Assembly (NCBI GenBank): GCA_023425025.1
Contig: JAFADG010000047.1
Coordinates: 42,297 to 106,296 of the forward strand
From: Bacillota bacterium
GTDB lineage: Bacteria > Bacillota > Clostridia > Christensenellales > Aristaeellaceae
Reading direction: 5' to 3'
Length of the DNA stretch: 64,000 nt
In this document: positions 25,154 to 33,989 of the stretch, one piece after another
Layout: each line of letters begins with the position of its first letter
Numbering within the stretch: position 1 is the stretch's first letter
Notes under the pieces: model-generated
What the model was told of the DNA's origin: nothing
What the model saw: the letters and a program-made list of their open reading frames with translations, nothing else
Databases searched by the model: none
Translations under genes and position numbers: made by a program

Positions 25154-26659
25154 TCATGACTGCTTTTTTCGCAGCTTGTCCATGTACATATTCTTGTCGA
25201 CGGTTTCGATAATCTGGTCCAGAGCCAGATGCATTTCCGGCCGATAGGAGAGTATTCCCATGCTGGCGCTGATGGGGTAAGGCTTGTGGCCGGCTTTGTT
25301 TAAAGCCTCATATTTTTGCACAATCCTGCGGCAGGCTTTGTGCGCTTCCTGATCATCGTCATCGTTGAACAAGATCATGAATTCATCGCCGCCAAAGCGG
25401 AACAGCAGATCATTGGGATGGATTTCTTCTTTGATTGTTTTGCAGACATCCGCAATAAGCGAATCCCCCTCCAAATGTCCGAATTGATCGTTTACCATCT
25501 TCAAATTGTCGATATCGATGAAACATAGGATGAATCCCTTGTTTTCATGGCTGGACAGCTCATGCCTTCTTTTGACAAGGTCCATTCCGACCCGTCTGTT
25601 GAAAACGCCGGTCAGGGCATCCATGGACGCGTGTATCGTCAATTCATGCTCCACCCGCTTTATTTCGGCGATGTCCGCGACGCCGAACAGAATCGACTTT
25701 TCTCCAAAGTAATCGATCAGTTCGTAATTCACCACGGGGCACTTGATCTTTCCCGATACTGTTTTTTGCTCCGCGATGTAATCGTTCACCGTGCCGTCTG
25801 TTTCCAGGATGCTGCGTATAATATCCGCGTCCGACCCGTTTTTGTACAGGTCCTGATGATACAGTGAGCCCAGCTGCTCGCTTGGTATCTCGTAAAACAG
25901 CATCGCCCTGCGGTTGGCGTATTGTATTTTTCCATCCTCAAATTTCGCTATCATCAACGGGAAAGGATTTATTTCAAACAGCTTTGTAAAGGTTGCCTTA
26001 TCCTCCTTGAGCATCTCCTCATTCAGGAAGCTTTTCACGTTGGATTCATACAATACGAAGAACAGCACGAGCGACACCAGCACCATGGTGGTGGAATTGA
26101 ACAATTTGACGGGGATCGCGCTGTTATGATAAAGGGTAGTCAGCACGGTCAAAAAAAGAATATGGATGAAGGCGTATGTTCTGAGCACCCATTTGGGATA
26201 CAGCGGTATGATCAGCGCGACGGCCAGGGCGACCATAACATACGCATCAATGTTTCCGGTGAACCGCTGACTGTTTAGGGATAGAAACGCCGCCGTCAGC
26301 AAGGATAAAAACATATCGGAAAGGATGCAAGCCTTTGCGGCCCGTGAAAACCGGAAGCGCTGCGATTTTTTAAGCAGGCTGTAAGCCACGATGTAGGCAA
26401 GGGACAATACCAATGCCATAATGTGCACCGATAGAAGCGTTTGGCGGTAGAGCAGGTCAATCGTGCTGTCCCTGTTTAAGATCAGGTCCAGATAAAGACT
26501 GTAAAGGTTTACGAAAAACGTCACCCATTTGAACAGCCGCCCGCGCTGCAAGCCAATAAGGGTATACTTTCTCTCGAATTCCACGTAATTTTTGAAGTCC
26601 GTAATCCTGAACAAGCGCCCTGAAAACTTATCCCAAATCCGCCCGCGCGTCTTTGCCAA
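25154..26659 (-). CDS. Membrane diguanylate cyclase (6 TM, PAS, GGDEF)
   Basis: Makes cyclic di-GMP from two GTP. About six membrane helices fill residues 38-205. A PAS-like sensor is at ~230-330 (TKLFEINPFPLMIAKFEDGK, NRRAMLFYEIP). The GGDEF domain is ~345-500 with the active signature RFGGDEFMI, DALTGVFNRR and IDIDNLKMVNDQFGH. No EAL or HD-GYP domain is attached. The start is uncertain: the TTG at 26659 has AAGG only 4 nt upstream. A promoter and a structured leader lie upstream (26660-26806). Confidence 0.88.
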   Translation of the reverse strand: MAKTRGRIWDKFSGRLFRITDFKNYVEFERKYTLIGLQRGRLFKWVTFFVNLYSLYLDLILNRDSTIDLLYRQTLLSVHIMALVLSLAYIVAYSLLKKSQRFRFSRAAKACILSDMFLSLLTAAFLSLNSQRFTGNIDAYVMVALAVALIIPLYPKWVLRTYAFIHILFLTVLTTLYHNSAIPVKLFNSTTMVLVSLVLFFVLYESNVKSFLNEEMLKEDKATFTKLFEINPFPLMIAKFEDGKIQYANRRAMLFYEIPSEQLGSLYHQDLYKNGSDADIIRSILETDGTVNDYIAEQKTVSGKIKCPVVNYELIDYFGEKSILFGVADIAEIKRVEHELTIHASMDALTGVFNRRVGMDLVKRRHELSSHENKGFILCFIDIDNLKMVNDQFGHLEGDSLIADVCKTIKEEIHPNDLLFRFGGDEFMILFNDDDDQEAHKACRRIVQKYEALNKAGHKPYPISASMGILSYRPEMHLALDQIIETVDKNMYMDKLRKKQS

Positions 26660-26771
26660 AGATCCTTACCCCGCTTCGTACCAATTATTTGCCGCCTTAG
26701 GGTGCCGGGCTTTATTTTCCCGCCGCCGCTGGGCAATGGGCCAAGCGGCGGATTATTTTTGCCTTCTATGG
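26660..26771 (-). promoter_or_regulatory. Structured leader of the GGDEF gene, GEMM-like (c-di-GMP riboswitch candidate)
   Basis: Read on the minus strand, the leader contains GGCAAA (26758-26763), an 8-bp stem CCGCCGCT/AGCGGCGG (26744-26751 with 26723-26730), then GGGA and AAAGCC (26708-26713), CTAA (26697-26700) and an AGCGGGG segment (about 26664-26682). The order and spacing recall c-di-GMP-I aptamers. The stem loop is not a GNRA tetraloop, and the 3' helix pairs poorly, so the match is partial. Confidence 0.3.
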
Positions 26772-26777
26772 TTCACC

Positions 26778-26806
26778 ATTATAATACGTGCGATGCCGGC
26801 CGTAAA
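26778..26806 (-). promoter_or_regulatory. Promoter of the GGDEF gene
   Basis: On the minus strand: TTTACG (26801-26806), 17-bp spacer, TATAAT (26778-26783). Confidence 0.6.
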
Positions 26807-26828
26807 GACAGGAAGCTGGGGCGTCTTT

Positions 26829-26870
26829 GCAAAGAAGAAAAGCCACGGCGCCGGATAGGGCGCCGTGGCT
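26829..26870 (-). terminator. Terminator of the epimerase/ROK operon
   Basis: Perfect 12-bp stem (26841-26852 with 26859-26870), 6-nt loop, followed on the minus strand by TTTCTTCTTT. It lies about 90 nt past the epimerase stop. Confidence 0.7.
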
Positions 26871-26961
26871 TGGGGGCGGCAATTCAGTTTGGAGCATTAG
26901 GTCTATCAGAAAAGGGGAGCCGGCCAAGCCGGCTGCCCGCTACACTCGGATGAGAGCCCTG

Positions 26962-27633
26962 TCAAGCATCTTCCAGGCAGGCGCGGGCGGCCTTCACGCC
27001 CTGTACGATGCCCAGCTTCGGGTCAAACACGCTGCTTGTGCCGACCACAAATATGGAAGCGCCGCTTTTCTTCATGCGGGGCATGTTCAGTAAACTGCAG
27101 TTTCCGTCCACCTCGATGGGGACATGCGCATAACCGCTTTCGTCGAGCATCAGGCGCGCGCGGCGTACCTTGTCCAGCGTCTGCTCCACCAGCTTTTGTC
27201 CCGCGAATCCGGGGTTGACTGTCATGACCAGCAGCATATCGATGTCCGGCAGCACCTCGCGCACGCATTCCAGCGGCGTCGCCGGATTGATGGCCAGGGC
27301 CGGGGACGCGCCCCTTGCGCGGATCATGGCCAGCGTGCGCTGCACATGGGGCGTGGACTCATAGTGGATAGAAACAATATCCCCTTGCCCCATAGAAAAC
27401 CAAGGGATCATATTTTCCGGATGCTCGACCATGAAATGAATGTCCAGCGGCAGGATGTCAAGCGCCTTGACGGCGCGTATAAGCTCCGTGCCCAGCACGA
27501 TATTGGGCACAAAGTGCCCGTCCATAACGTCGCAATGCAGGTATTCCACGCCGTTTTCCTTGAGCGCAAGCAGATCGCGCTGCATGTTGAGGGGATCGGC
27601 GCACATGATGGATGCGGATAATTTCATATTCAT
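26962..27633 (-). CDS. Ribulose-phosphate 3-epimerase family (Rpe or allulose-6-phosphate epimerase)
   Basis: A TIM-barrel epimerase of 223 residues with the family's metal ligands and catalytic Asp pair: LSASIMCADPLNM, YLHCDVMDGHFVPNI, LDIHFMVEHPE, MTVNPGFAGQKL and IEVDGNCSL. The family interconverts ribulose-5-P and xylulose-5-P; the SIMCAD start, IVLGTEL region and the neighbouring sugar kinase fit an AlsE-like allulose-6-phosphate epimerase at least as well. GAGGT lies upstream; the second Met (27627) has better spacing (10 nt) than the first (4 nt). The ROK kinase gene is 18 bp upstream in the same operon. Confidence 0.85.
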   Translation of the reverse strand: MNMKLSASIMCADPLNMQRDLLALKENGVEYLHCDVMDGHFVPNIVLGTELIRAVKALDILPLDIHFMVEHPENMIPWFSMGQGDIVSIHYESTPHVQRTLAMIRARGASPALAINPATPLECVREVLPDIDMLLVMTVNPGFAGQKLVEQTLDKVRRARLMLDESGYAHVPIEVDGNCSLLNMPRMKKSGASIFVVGTSSVFDPKLGIVQGVKAARACLEDA

Positions 27634-27651
27634 ACTTACCTCACATTTGTT

Positions 27652-28572
27652 TCACAATGCCTTGTCCAGCATGGCCGCACCGATCATCGGCGCGTCGCTG
27701 CCCAGGGAGGATACACCGATTTTCAATCCGTCGCCCACCGCCAGGCCATAACCGTGCAGGCGGACGTGCCGGATCAGCGGGTCCACGAACAGTTCCCTTT
27801 GGGTGCACATGCCGCCGCTGAAGATGAGCGCGTCGGGGGACAGCGTATTGACGACGGCGGTCAGCGCCTGACCCAGGACATCTACGGCGCTTTGCAGGAT
27901 TTCAAGGGCGGCTTCATGGCCCGCGTGGGCCAGTGCGAATACCTGCTCGCTGGTAAGCTGCCTGCCTGAAAGGGCGGGGTGTTCTTTCGCGCTGCGGGCG
28001 ATGCCTGTTCCCGAGGCATACGCCTCCGCGCAGCCCCGTTGGCCGCAGGCGCAGGGGCGTCCGTTTGGAACGATAGGGATATGGCCTGTTTCGCCTGCCG
28101 TGCCCAAAGCGCCATGGAAGATGGCGCCCTTGTACACGATGCCGCAGCCGATGCCTGTGCCCAAGGTAATGCAGACAAGCAGACCGCTGCCCCGGCCCTC
28201 GCCAAATAAGGCTTCCCCCAAGGCCGCGGCCCGGCTGTCCTGCACAAGCATGGGCCGAAGCCCGCAGCAGGCTTCCATCAGATCGGCGCAGGGCGCGTTT
28301 ACAAAATGCAGGTTGGGCGCATTGCGCACAACGCTGTGCGTGCTGTCCACGGAACCCGGCATGCCCATGCCCATAAAGCCCACATCCTGCATGCCCAAAC
28401 CGTTTTGCGCAAGCAGCAGGCCGCACTCCCGGGCGGCAAGCGCCATCAGCGGTCCGCAGGCGACGCCGGCGGGCACGGCAAACTTCCGCTTGCCGATGAC
28501 GCGGCCGTCCTCCGAAAGAAGCCCCGCGTTCACCTTGGTCCCACCGATATCTATACCCAGCCGAACGCTCAT
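27652..28572 (-). CDS. ROK family sugar kinase
   Basis: A 306-residue protein starting MSVRLGIDIGGTKVNAGLL at 28572, after GGGGGTG. It has the ATP-binding DIGGTK, the ROK signature with zinc ligands CACGQRGCAEAYASG, and the catalytic region LGTGIGCGIVYKG / GETGHIPIV. No helix-turn-helix, so it is a kinase (glucokinase, allokinase or similar) rather than a ROK repressor. Co-transcribed with the epimerase; a D-allose or allulose route is a reasonable hypothesis, though no transporter is adjacent. Confidence 0.88.
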   Translation of the reverse strand: MSVRLGIDIGGTKVNAGLLSEDGRVIGKRKFAVPAGVACGPLMALAARECGLLLAQNGLGMQDVGFMGMGMPGSVDSTHSVVRNAPNLHFVNAPCADLMEACCGLRPMLVQDSRAAALGEALFGEGRGSGLLVCITLGTGIGCGIVYKGAIFHGALGTAGETGHIPIVPNGRPCACGQRGCAEAYASGTGIARSAKEHPALSGRQLTSEQVFALAHAGHEAALEILQSAVDVLGQALTAVVNTLSPDALIFSGGMCTQRELFVDPLIRHVRLHGYGLAVGDGLKIGVSSLGSDAPMIGAAMLDKAL

Positions 28573-28892
28573 GCAAAACACCCCCGGCGATCCATCCATA
28601 CCCTGGCGAAAGGGAAATCCATTGTGATTGTATCACAGAAAGCACTTGATAAGCAAAGGGTGTATGGCGCTGCCTTGGGGCGGCGGGGAAGTTTTCGGGG
28701 CTTTGCCGCTGTTTCTTTTGTATGGCCGGATGGCGGCGCCGTGCCTTTGCCGGCTGTTACGCATATGCACCTTTGGGCCTGCGCGCCCAGGCGGATATTA
28801 CCCGGGGGGCAGGATGCCGGCCCTTGCGCGAAACCATGAAAAATGCAGAAAATCCCTGGCAAGCGGCCTTTCAAAAATTTCAGAAATTGCCC
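28573..28892. other. Intergenic region upstream of the tRNA cluster
   Basis: About 320 bp between the ROK gene and the tRNA promoter. No gene, RNA or repeat is supported by the sequence. It should contain the unseen promoter of the ROK/epimerase operon. Confidence 0.5.
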
Positions 28893-28921
28893 TTGACAAG
28901 GGTATTGCTTTCGTGTACAAT
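28893..28921 (+). promoter_or_regulatory. Promoter of the tRNA cluster
   Basis: Consensus TTGACA (28893-28898), 17-bp spacer, TACAAT (28916-28921), 33 bp before the first tRNA. Confidence 0.9.
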
Positions 28922-28954
28922 ACATTTCGTCGCTCGTTCGATGCGGCCGTTTAA

Positions 28955-29031
28955 CGGGGTGTAGCGCAGTCTGGTAGCGCACGTGCTTTGGGAGCATGGG
29001 GCCGGGGGTTCAAATCCCTTCACCCCGACCA
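28955..29031 (+). tRNA. tRNA-Pro (TGG)
   Basis: Full cloverleaf: acceptor CGGGGTG/CACCCCG, anticodon loop TTTGGGA, T-loop GTTCAAAT, encoded CCA. Confidence 0.96.
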
Positions 29032-29059
29032 CGATGCCTTCTCCCCCGCAAGTGTACAA

Positions 29060-29134
29060 GGCTCCTTGGTCAAGCGGTTAAGACACCGCCCTTTCACGGC
29101 GGTAACAGGGGTTCGAGTCCCCTAGGAGTCACCA
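29060..29134 (+). tRNA. tRNA-Glu (TTC)
   Basis: Acceptor GGCTCCT/AGGAGTC, anticodon loop CTTTCAC, T-arm GGGGTTCGAGTCCCC, encoded CCA. Confidence 0.96.
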
Positions 29135-29150
29135 TTTCCCTTTAGGGTAT

Positions 29151-29227
29151 GGGCCTTTAGCTCAGTTGGTCAGAGCGGCCGGCTCATAACCGGTTGGTCC
29201 GGGGTTCAAGTCCCTGAAGGCCCACCA
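29151..29227 (+). tRNA. tRNA-Met (CAT)
   Basis: Acceptor GGGCCTT/AAGGCCC, anticodon loop CTCATAA, encoded CCA. The first acceptor pair G-C and the lack of the initiator G-C triplet argue against initiator tRNA; elongator Met or lysidine-modified Ile are both possible. Confidence 0.93.
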
Positions 29228-29235
29228 GCAAAAGT

Positions 29236-29312
29236 GGCCCGGTAGTTCAGTTGGTTAGAATGCCAGCCTGTCACGCTGGAGGTCGAGGGTTCGAGCCCCT
29301 TCCGGGTCGCCA
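29236..29312 (+). tRNA. tRNA-Asp (GTC)
   Basis: Acceptor GGCCCGG/CCGGGTC, anticodon GTC, discriminator G, encoded CCA. Confidence 0.96.
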
Positions 29313-29344
29313 TTTTTCTTTCGGGCCTTGAACGAGAGCAGCGC

Positions 29345-29420
29345 GCTGACGTAGCTCAATTGGCAGAGCAGCTGATTTGTAATCAGCAGGTTGCGGGTTC
29401 AAGTCCCATCGTCAGCTCCA
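29345..29420 (+). tRNA. tRNA-Thr (TGT)
   Basis: Acceptor GCTGACG/CGTCAGC, anticodon loop TTTGTAA, encoded CCA. Confidence 0.96.
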
Positions 29421-29471
29421 TCCCCTTTATGGGGCGGTTGCCGGGTCCTTCCTCTTGGTAAAACCTTATAT

Positions 29472-29556
<85 letters not shown>

Positions 29557-29560
29557 ACAC

Positions 29561-29647
29561 GCGGGAATGGCGGAATTGGCAGACGCGCTAGATTCAGGTT
29601 CTAGTGAAGGTTCCTTCATGCAGGTTCAAGTCCTGTTTCCCGCACCA
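29561..29647 (+). tRNA. tRNA-Leu (CAG)
   Basis: 87 nt with a long variable arm, acceptor GCGGGAA/TTCCCGC, anticodon loop TTCAGGT, encoded CCA. Last gene of the cluster. Confidence 0.96.
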
Positions 29648-29674
29648 GCATCAGACGCAAAGTTTGATACAATG

Positions 29675-29712
29675 AAGCCTTCGTGAAAAACGAGGGCTTT
29701 GTTGTGTTTTCG
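29675..29712 (+). terminator. Terminator of the tRNA cluster
   Basis: 10-bp stem (29675-29684 with 29690-29699, one G-T pair), 5-nt loop, then TTTGTTGTGTTTT. Confidence 0.85.
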
Positions 29713-29953
29713 TGCGGAATCACAGAAGATAAACTCATGGGCGGATTGAAAGTGCATTTTTTAGATAAAGGGCTCTCATAATTTGAAATAGGCAGATTTC
29801 AGATTCGAGTGCTGGAAAGCAGAAAATTAGTCGAGAAAAGCTTCAAAACGCTATTGTGACCTGGAAACTGCTCAATCATTGGAAACATCCATTGACGCAG
29901 CGAACAGCAAACACAAAAGAAATATGGGTTCAATCCCACCTTCTTCGCCACTT
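29713..29953. other. AT-richer non-coding stretch after the tRNA cluster
   Basis: No gene supported. It ends with a fragment resembling the 3' part of a tRNA (GGGTTCAATCCC, then CCA at 29948-29950), without a matching 5' half. The composition differs from the chromosome to the left; together with the next features it marks the start of the decayed, acquired-looking region. Confidence 0.4.
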
Positions 29954-30038
29954 GAAGCAATCAAAGCTATCCGAACCTCCAAGGCTTGGACAACAGTGGC
30001 TGCTTCTTATTTTACGCAGGCTTTATCCCGCTCTTCCT
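29954..30038 (+). repeat. Palindromic dispersed repeat, copy A (decayed)
   Basis: About 55 bp with eroded palindromy that aligns end to end with the perfect copy at 38148. It also shares the downstream tail TTTTACGCAGGC followed by CCCGCTCTT. Confidence 0.65.
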
Positions 30039-30133
30039 TTTTATAAGCAAATTGGTCGTGAAGATAGAAAAAAGGCAAAGTCCAAGAAAAAGCTCAAAAT
30101 AGACAAAGATGAACGACTTGATTCAAATTGATA

Positions 30134-30382
30134 TTATTTGAAATCTGCTTGCTCGCTTGCGTATTCAGCTTTAGCCTGTAAAGGGGTCTTGTATTGCAAC
30201 TTTGAGTGGGTTCCTTTCTCGCCAAACTTAACAAAATGATATATCGTATCCCTTGTAAAATCTTGCATGCCATACGCAGCCATCATTGTCCCTCTTCCAA
30301 GCTTGGGGGAATCAATTGGCTGGAGTACTTCGGCGACCTTCCGCCCGATTTTGATAGCGATGGCGGCAAGAATATGTGGCAT
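30134..30382 (-). pseudogene. Probable transposase C-terminal remnant
   Basis: An 82-codon frame with no ribosome site. Its last third, THSKLQYKTPLQAKAEY, resembles the end of the integrase core of IS3-type transposases (His-Ser-x-Leu-x-Tyr-x-Thr-Pro). The rest is not recognisable and the catalytic DDE residues are absent. An overlapping plus-strand frame (30206-30469) has an equally unclear origin. Read as the tail of a degraded insertion sequence beside repeat copy A. Confidence 0.4.
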
Positions 30383-30540
30383 GAAGTGATTAATAATATG
30401 GAACGGGCGGAAAGTGAAACCAAAAGCGCATTAAGGGACCTGATTTCAATCACCAGTATCTGGAATTAACAGGAAATCGTATGGCTTATCCAGCGTAACA
30501 GAACAATATGGCCCTATATCCGGCTCCAGGTGTGCAGGAA

Positions 30541-30836
30541 TCACCTGGATGCCTGGTTGGCTGCGCCTTGCGTCAGATTCAGATGTGATCCGCATGGACG
30601 CGGACCCAAAGGCGGCGGCTTCAGCCTTGCATTTTTATCCCGAAACCCTGGAGCGCGCCACCCGCCGGTTGCGGCCGCAACCTGACAGCGCCACGGTACT
30701 GCTGATCAACTATCGGGTGGGCGGCATTGGCAGCAACAGCTGCAGGCCGGGGCAAGCGAAAAGGACCAGTTGCGAAAGACCGCGATGCATTATGCATTTT
30801 GCCTACCGGCTGTTCCGCGGCGAAGCCCGGGGCTGA
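30541..30836 (+). pseudogene. Remnant of a GH2 beta-galactosidase C-terminus
   Basis: The translation contains SALHFYPETLERATRR and TVLLINYRVGGIGSNSC, then YRLFRG at the end, which corresponds to the last ~70 residues of large LacZ-type beta-galactosidases (domain 5, Gly-Ile-Gly-Ser-Asn-Ser-Cys). Just after SNSC the match moves to another frame (EKDQLRKTAMHYAF) and then returns, so frameshifts have occurred. The catalytic domains are absent. It lies directly downstream of the fucosidase gene on the opposite strand and suggests a once larger glycan cluster. Confidence 0.8.
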
Positions 30837-30848
30837 GCCGGCGGCGGA

Positions 30849-32231
30849 TCAGCCCGGCGGGAAATCGCCGGCGATGGTCAAGGCCAGGGCCAGGGGGCAG
30901 GTTTCCTGTATGTCCGGGTCCAGCGCCACGGCAATGCCCGCCTCCGTCCGTTCAAAGGAGAGCGGGCGGCCTTGCGCCGTCCAGGTTACGGAGGCGGCCG
31001 GCCACCGGACAGGGATGACGAGGCGGCTGGGCAGTTTCTCTCCCTCCTGGCAGCGGTAGAGGGCATAGCGGGCCGTTTTGCCCTGGGTAAAGGCCCAGTC
31101 TCCGGCGATATACGGCGGGCAGGGCCGCGTGCCATAGATGGCTTGCCCGTTTTCCCGCAGCCAGGCACCCATTTGCAGGGCCGGCTCCATGGCACGGCAG
31201 GGCAGCCTGCCGTCCGGCTGCGCGCCGATATTCAGCGCCAGATTGCCTCCCTTGGCCACCACATCGATCAAAAGGTGCAAAAGCGTTCTGGCGGATTTGT
31301 ATTCGTCCTCAAAGGCATAGGAAAAGCTGGTGCCGATGGTCAGGTTGCTTTCCCAGGGGACATCGATGACCTCATCGGGTATCTGCTGTTCGGGGGTGAT
31401 ATAGTTTTCATACGGGCCGCCCACGGTGCGGTCGACGGTAAGCAGCCAGGGCTGAAGCTCCCTGGCTTTTTGTATGACCTCCCCCAGGCGGATGTCCTGC
31501 CCGTTTTGCGGGCGGACCTGTCCCCCGTCCAGCCACAGGATATCAATGCGGCCATAGAAGCGCACCAGTTCCATCATTTGCGCGTGGGTGAAGCGCACAA
31601 ACCGCTCCCATAGTTCCGGATGGGCCTTTATATCATAGGTGGGGTTCCGGTCATAGGCCACGGGACGCTTCTGGCCCGGCGCCCAATACCAGGGGCAGTG
31701 CCAGTCGGGCTTGGAAAAATACGCCGCAATGGCCATGCCCCGCGCCCGGAACGCGTCAAAGAGGTGTTTGGCGATGTCGGCATAGCGGTGGGTATGAAAG
31801 GGGCAGTCCTCCCCGGTGACTTTGTAATCGGTCTGCTTCGTGTCAAACATGCAGAAGCCGTCGTGGTGCTTCGTGGTGAAAATCAGGTACCGAAATCCGG
31901 CCTCCGCCGCAAAATCCGCCCATTTTTCAGGCTGAAACCGCACGGGGTTGAAGGTTCTGTTCAAATCAAAATATTGCTTGCGGAAAGCCGCAGGGTCCGT
32001 CTCCCAGTCGATGCCCTTGCGGGACCAGGCGGCGTCGCCGTCGGACACGGGCCAGGATTCGCAAAGGCCAAGCTGGGAATATCCGCCCCAATGGACCATC
32101 AGCGCAAGCTTTTGATCCCGGAACCATTCCAGCCGCCGCAAAAGCGCCGGCTCGTGGGGGGGTACATACGTTGAAACAGGGCTATGGTTGATAACATCCT
32201 CCCGGGGTTCCTTCTCCTGACTGTCTGTCAT
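30849..32231 (-). CDS. Alpha-L-fucosidase (GH29)
   Basis: Retaining glycosidase releasing L-fucose from host glycans (mucin, milk oligosaccharides) or plant polymers. The 460 residues have no signal peptide, so it is cytosolic and acts on imported oligosaccharides. Motifs: LALMVHWGGYSQLG near the N-terminus, IFTTKHHDGFCMFD (residues ~117-130), and the nucleophile Asp236 in IDILWLDGG. The acid/base Glu is variable in this family and was not located. A C-terminal beta domain begins near residue 360. GGGAGGTG lies 8 nt before the ATG. It follows the importer genes but is separated by a terminator (32268-32304). Confidence 0.92.
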   Translation of the reverse strand: MTDSQEKEPREDVINHSPVSTYVPPHEPALLRRLEWFRDQKLALMVHWGGYSQLGLCESWPVSDGDAAWSRKGIDWETDPAAFRKQYFDLNRTFNPVRFQPEKWADFAAEAGFRYLIFTTKHHDGFCMFDTKQTDYKVTGEDCPFHTHRYADIAKHLFDAFRARGMAIAAYFSKPDWHCPWYWAPGQKRPVAYDRNPTYDIKAHPELWERFVRFTHAQMMELVRFYGRIDILWLDGGQVRPQNGQDIRLGEVIQKARELQPWLLTVDRTVGGPYENYITPEQQIPDEVIDVPWESNLTIGTSFSYAFEDEYKSARTLLHLLIDVVAKGGNLALNIGAQPDGRLPCRAMEPALQMGAWLRENGQAIYGTRPCPPYIAGDWAFTQGKTARYALYRCQEGEKLPSRLVIPVRWPAASVTWTAQGRPLSFERTEAGIAVALDPDIQETCPLALALTIAGDFPPG

Positions 32232-32267
32232 GGCAGCGGCACCTCCCTCTTGTAATGGTCATGTGCC

Positions 32268-32304
32268 CAAAAAAAGGGGCATGGGATGGCTTTCCCATGC
32301 CCCT
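32268..32304 (-). terminator. Terminator between the solute-binding-protein and fucosidase genes
   Basis: Perfect 12-bp stem (32275-32286 with 32293-32304), 6-nt loop, followed on the minus strand by TTTTTTT (32269-32275). It would lower fucosidase expression relative to the importer. Confidence 0.85.
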
Positions 32305-32319
32305 GGGCAAGAAGCGGGG

Positions 32320-33906
32320 TTATTTCACGTTGGAAAGGGCGCGGAGCTTGATTTCGGTCAGCTCCTGCAAGCCCAGCTTGTCAAGCTGCGCCACATAGTC
32401 GCTCCACTCGGCCTCGATGTCCTTTTCGCCGCTCACCCATTCGGCGATCTTCGTCTTGACGTAGTTGTTGATGTCGGTGGAGAGCACGCCGGCGCGGTCG
32501 ATATCATTCTGGTCGGATACCCACACCTGCGGGATGGTTTCATCCAGGTACGGCTCGTAGAGGGCGTCGGCTGTCTTTTTCTCGTCATACTTTTCGGGCT
32601 GGCCTTCCACAGGCAGAATCTTCAGGTCCGTGGGGAAGTACTTGGGCAGGGATTGGGTGAACATGTTGCCCCAGCCGTACTTTTCTCTGTCGGCTTCGCT
32701 CATGAGCAGCTCATCCAGGGAACGGTACTGGCCTTCGCCCAGCTTTTCCACGCGCTTGCCGAACAGGCCGGCCTGAATCTGTACGGAATTGTCCAGTTCA
32801 AACACGTTGTCGAACCAGCGGATGATGGTGGCGGGGTTCTTGGCCTTGTCCGTGATGGCCACCTGAGTGCGGAAGATGGTCACGCCATAGCTGTTGCGGC
32901 GGAAGATGGGCTGGTCGGTATAATCGCTCTTGAGCACGGGCAGGGGATCGTAGGGGGTGGTGCCGGTTGCCACGTCCACGTCATAGAAATCGCCGGCGCC
33001 ATAGGCGATGGATACGCCGTACAGGCCCTGCTTGCCCTTGGATTTCCACATCTCCAGGTCCTGGGTGAAGATTTCGGGGTCCACAAGCCCTTCCTGGTAC
33101 AGGCTGGAGAAGTATTTGATGAACTCCTTGAAGCCTTCCTTGTTGGCGGAGAACTCCAGCTTGCCGTCCACCATGGCGTAGTAGGGATTGGCGCCGGCGC
33201 CGGTGGCGTTTACGCCGAACCAGCCGGCCAGCGTGCCCAAGTTCAGGTTGTTGGGGTCGCCGGAGAAGGGGATTTCATCGGCCTGGCCGTTGCCGTTGGG
33301 ATCCTTTTCCTTGAAGGCGCGCAGCACCGTCCGCAGCTCCTCCGTGGTCTTGGGCATTTCCATGCCCACCGCCTTGAGCCAGTCGCGGTTGATGAAGGGC
33401 AGGAAGGTGACCAGCGGTTCGCCGATGGCGTAGGGGATGGTGTAAATGTGCCCGTCGGGCAGCGTCATGGCCTGGCGCACGCCGGGGATCTCCAGTATTT
33501 TTTGCATATTGGGGGCGTACTTTTCAATCAGCTCGTCGATGGGGATGTACAGGCCTTCCAGCATGCCGTCGGTCAGTATGTTGTTCTCGCCCAGCAGCCA
33601 GCCGCCGATGACATCGGGATAGTCGCCGCTGCTGATGAGTATGTTCATTTTTTCCCTGGCTGTTTCGTAGGGGAAGAGCATCAGCTCCACCTTGACGCCC
33701 GTCTGTTCCTCCAGGATGGGGTACATGATCTTGTCTTCGGCCTTGCCGCTGTCATCCACCAGCATTGTGAAGGACTCCGTCTCCTTCACAATGGGCAGCC
33801 CGGTCACATACAGGTTGCCTTCCAGGGCCCGTTCTTCCGCCAGGGCAAGGGTGGCAGGAACAAGCATGACCAGCACCAGGACCAGGGAGAGGATCTTTTT
33901 CGGCAT
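32320..33906 (-). CDS. Extracellular solute-binding protein of a sugar ABC importer (LplA/LipO type)
   Basis: Captures an oligosaccharide outside the cell and delivers it to the two permeases encoded just upstream. The start at 33906 (MPKKILSLVLVLVMLVPATL) is 8 nt from AAGGAGG; the open frame upstream overlaps the permease region and is not coding. The 528 residues begin with a signal peptide ending ALA-EE and have no lipobox Cys, so anchoring differs from typical lipoprotein relatives. Family features: SSGDYPDVIGGWLLGENN, LPDGHIYTIPYAIGEP and KDPNGNGQADEIPFSGDP. The ligand is inferred to be a fucosylated oligosaccharide from the neighbouring fucosidase. Confidence 0.9.
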   Translation of the reverse strand: MPKKILSLVLVLVMLVPATLALAEERALEGNLYVTGLPIVKETESFTMLVDDSGKAEDKIMYPILEEQTGVKVELMLFPYETAREKMNILISSGDYPDVIGGWLLGENNILTDGMLEGLYIPIDELIEKYAPNMQKILEIPGVRQAMTLPDGHIYTIPYAIGEPLVTFLPFINRDWLKAVGMEMPKTTEELRTVLRAFKEKDPNGNGQADEIPFSGDPNNLNLGTLAGWFGVNATGAGANPYYAMVDGKLEFSANKEGFKEFIKYFSSLYQEGLVDPEIFTQDLEMWKSKGKQGLYGVSIAYGAGDFYDVDVATGTTPYDPLPVLKSDYTDQPIFRRNSYGVTIFRTQVAITDKAKNPATIIRWFDNVFELDNSVQIQAGLFGKRVEKLGEGQYRSLDELLMSEADREKYGWGNMFTQSLPKYFPTDLKILPVEGQPEKYDEKKTADALYEPYLDETIPQVWVSDQNDIDRAGVLSTDINNYVKTKIAEWVSGEKDIEAEWSDYVAQLDKLGLQELTEIKLRALSNVK

Positions 33907-33989
33907 GATGGGTTCCTCCTTTTTCCGTTTCGTACTATTCCAATCCGTTTTGCGGCGCCCCTTGTGGCGGACCATGGTTCCCGGCCGGT

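Noticed and set aside
29921..29950. tRNA-like 3' end (GGGTTCAATCCC ... CCA)
   Set aside because: Only the T-arm and CCA end are recognisable with no 5' half; an attachment-site remnant is possible but not supported enough for a feature.
30206..30469. 87-codon plus-strand frame (INWLEYFGDLPPDFDSDGG)
   Set aside because: No ribosome site or recognised family; overlaps the transposase-like remnant and is probably part of decayed DNA.
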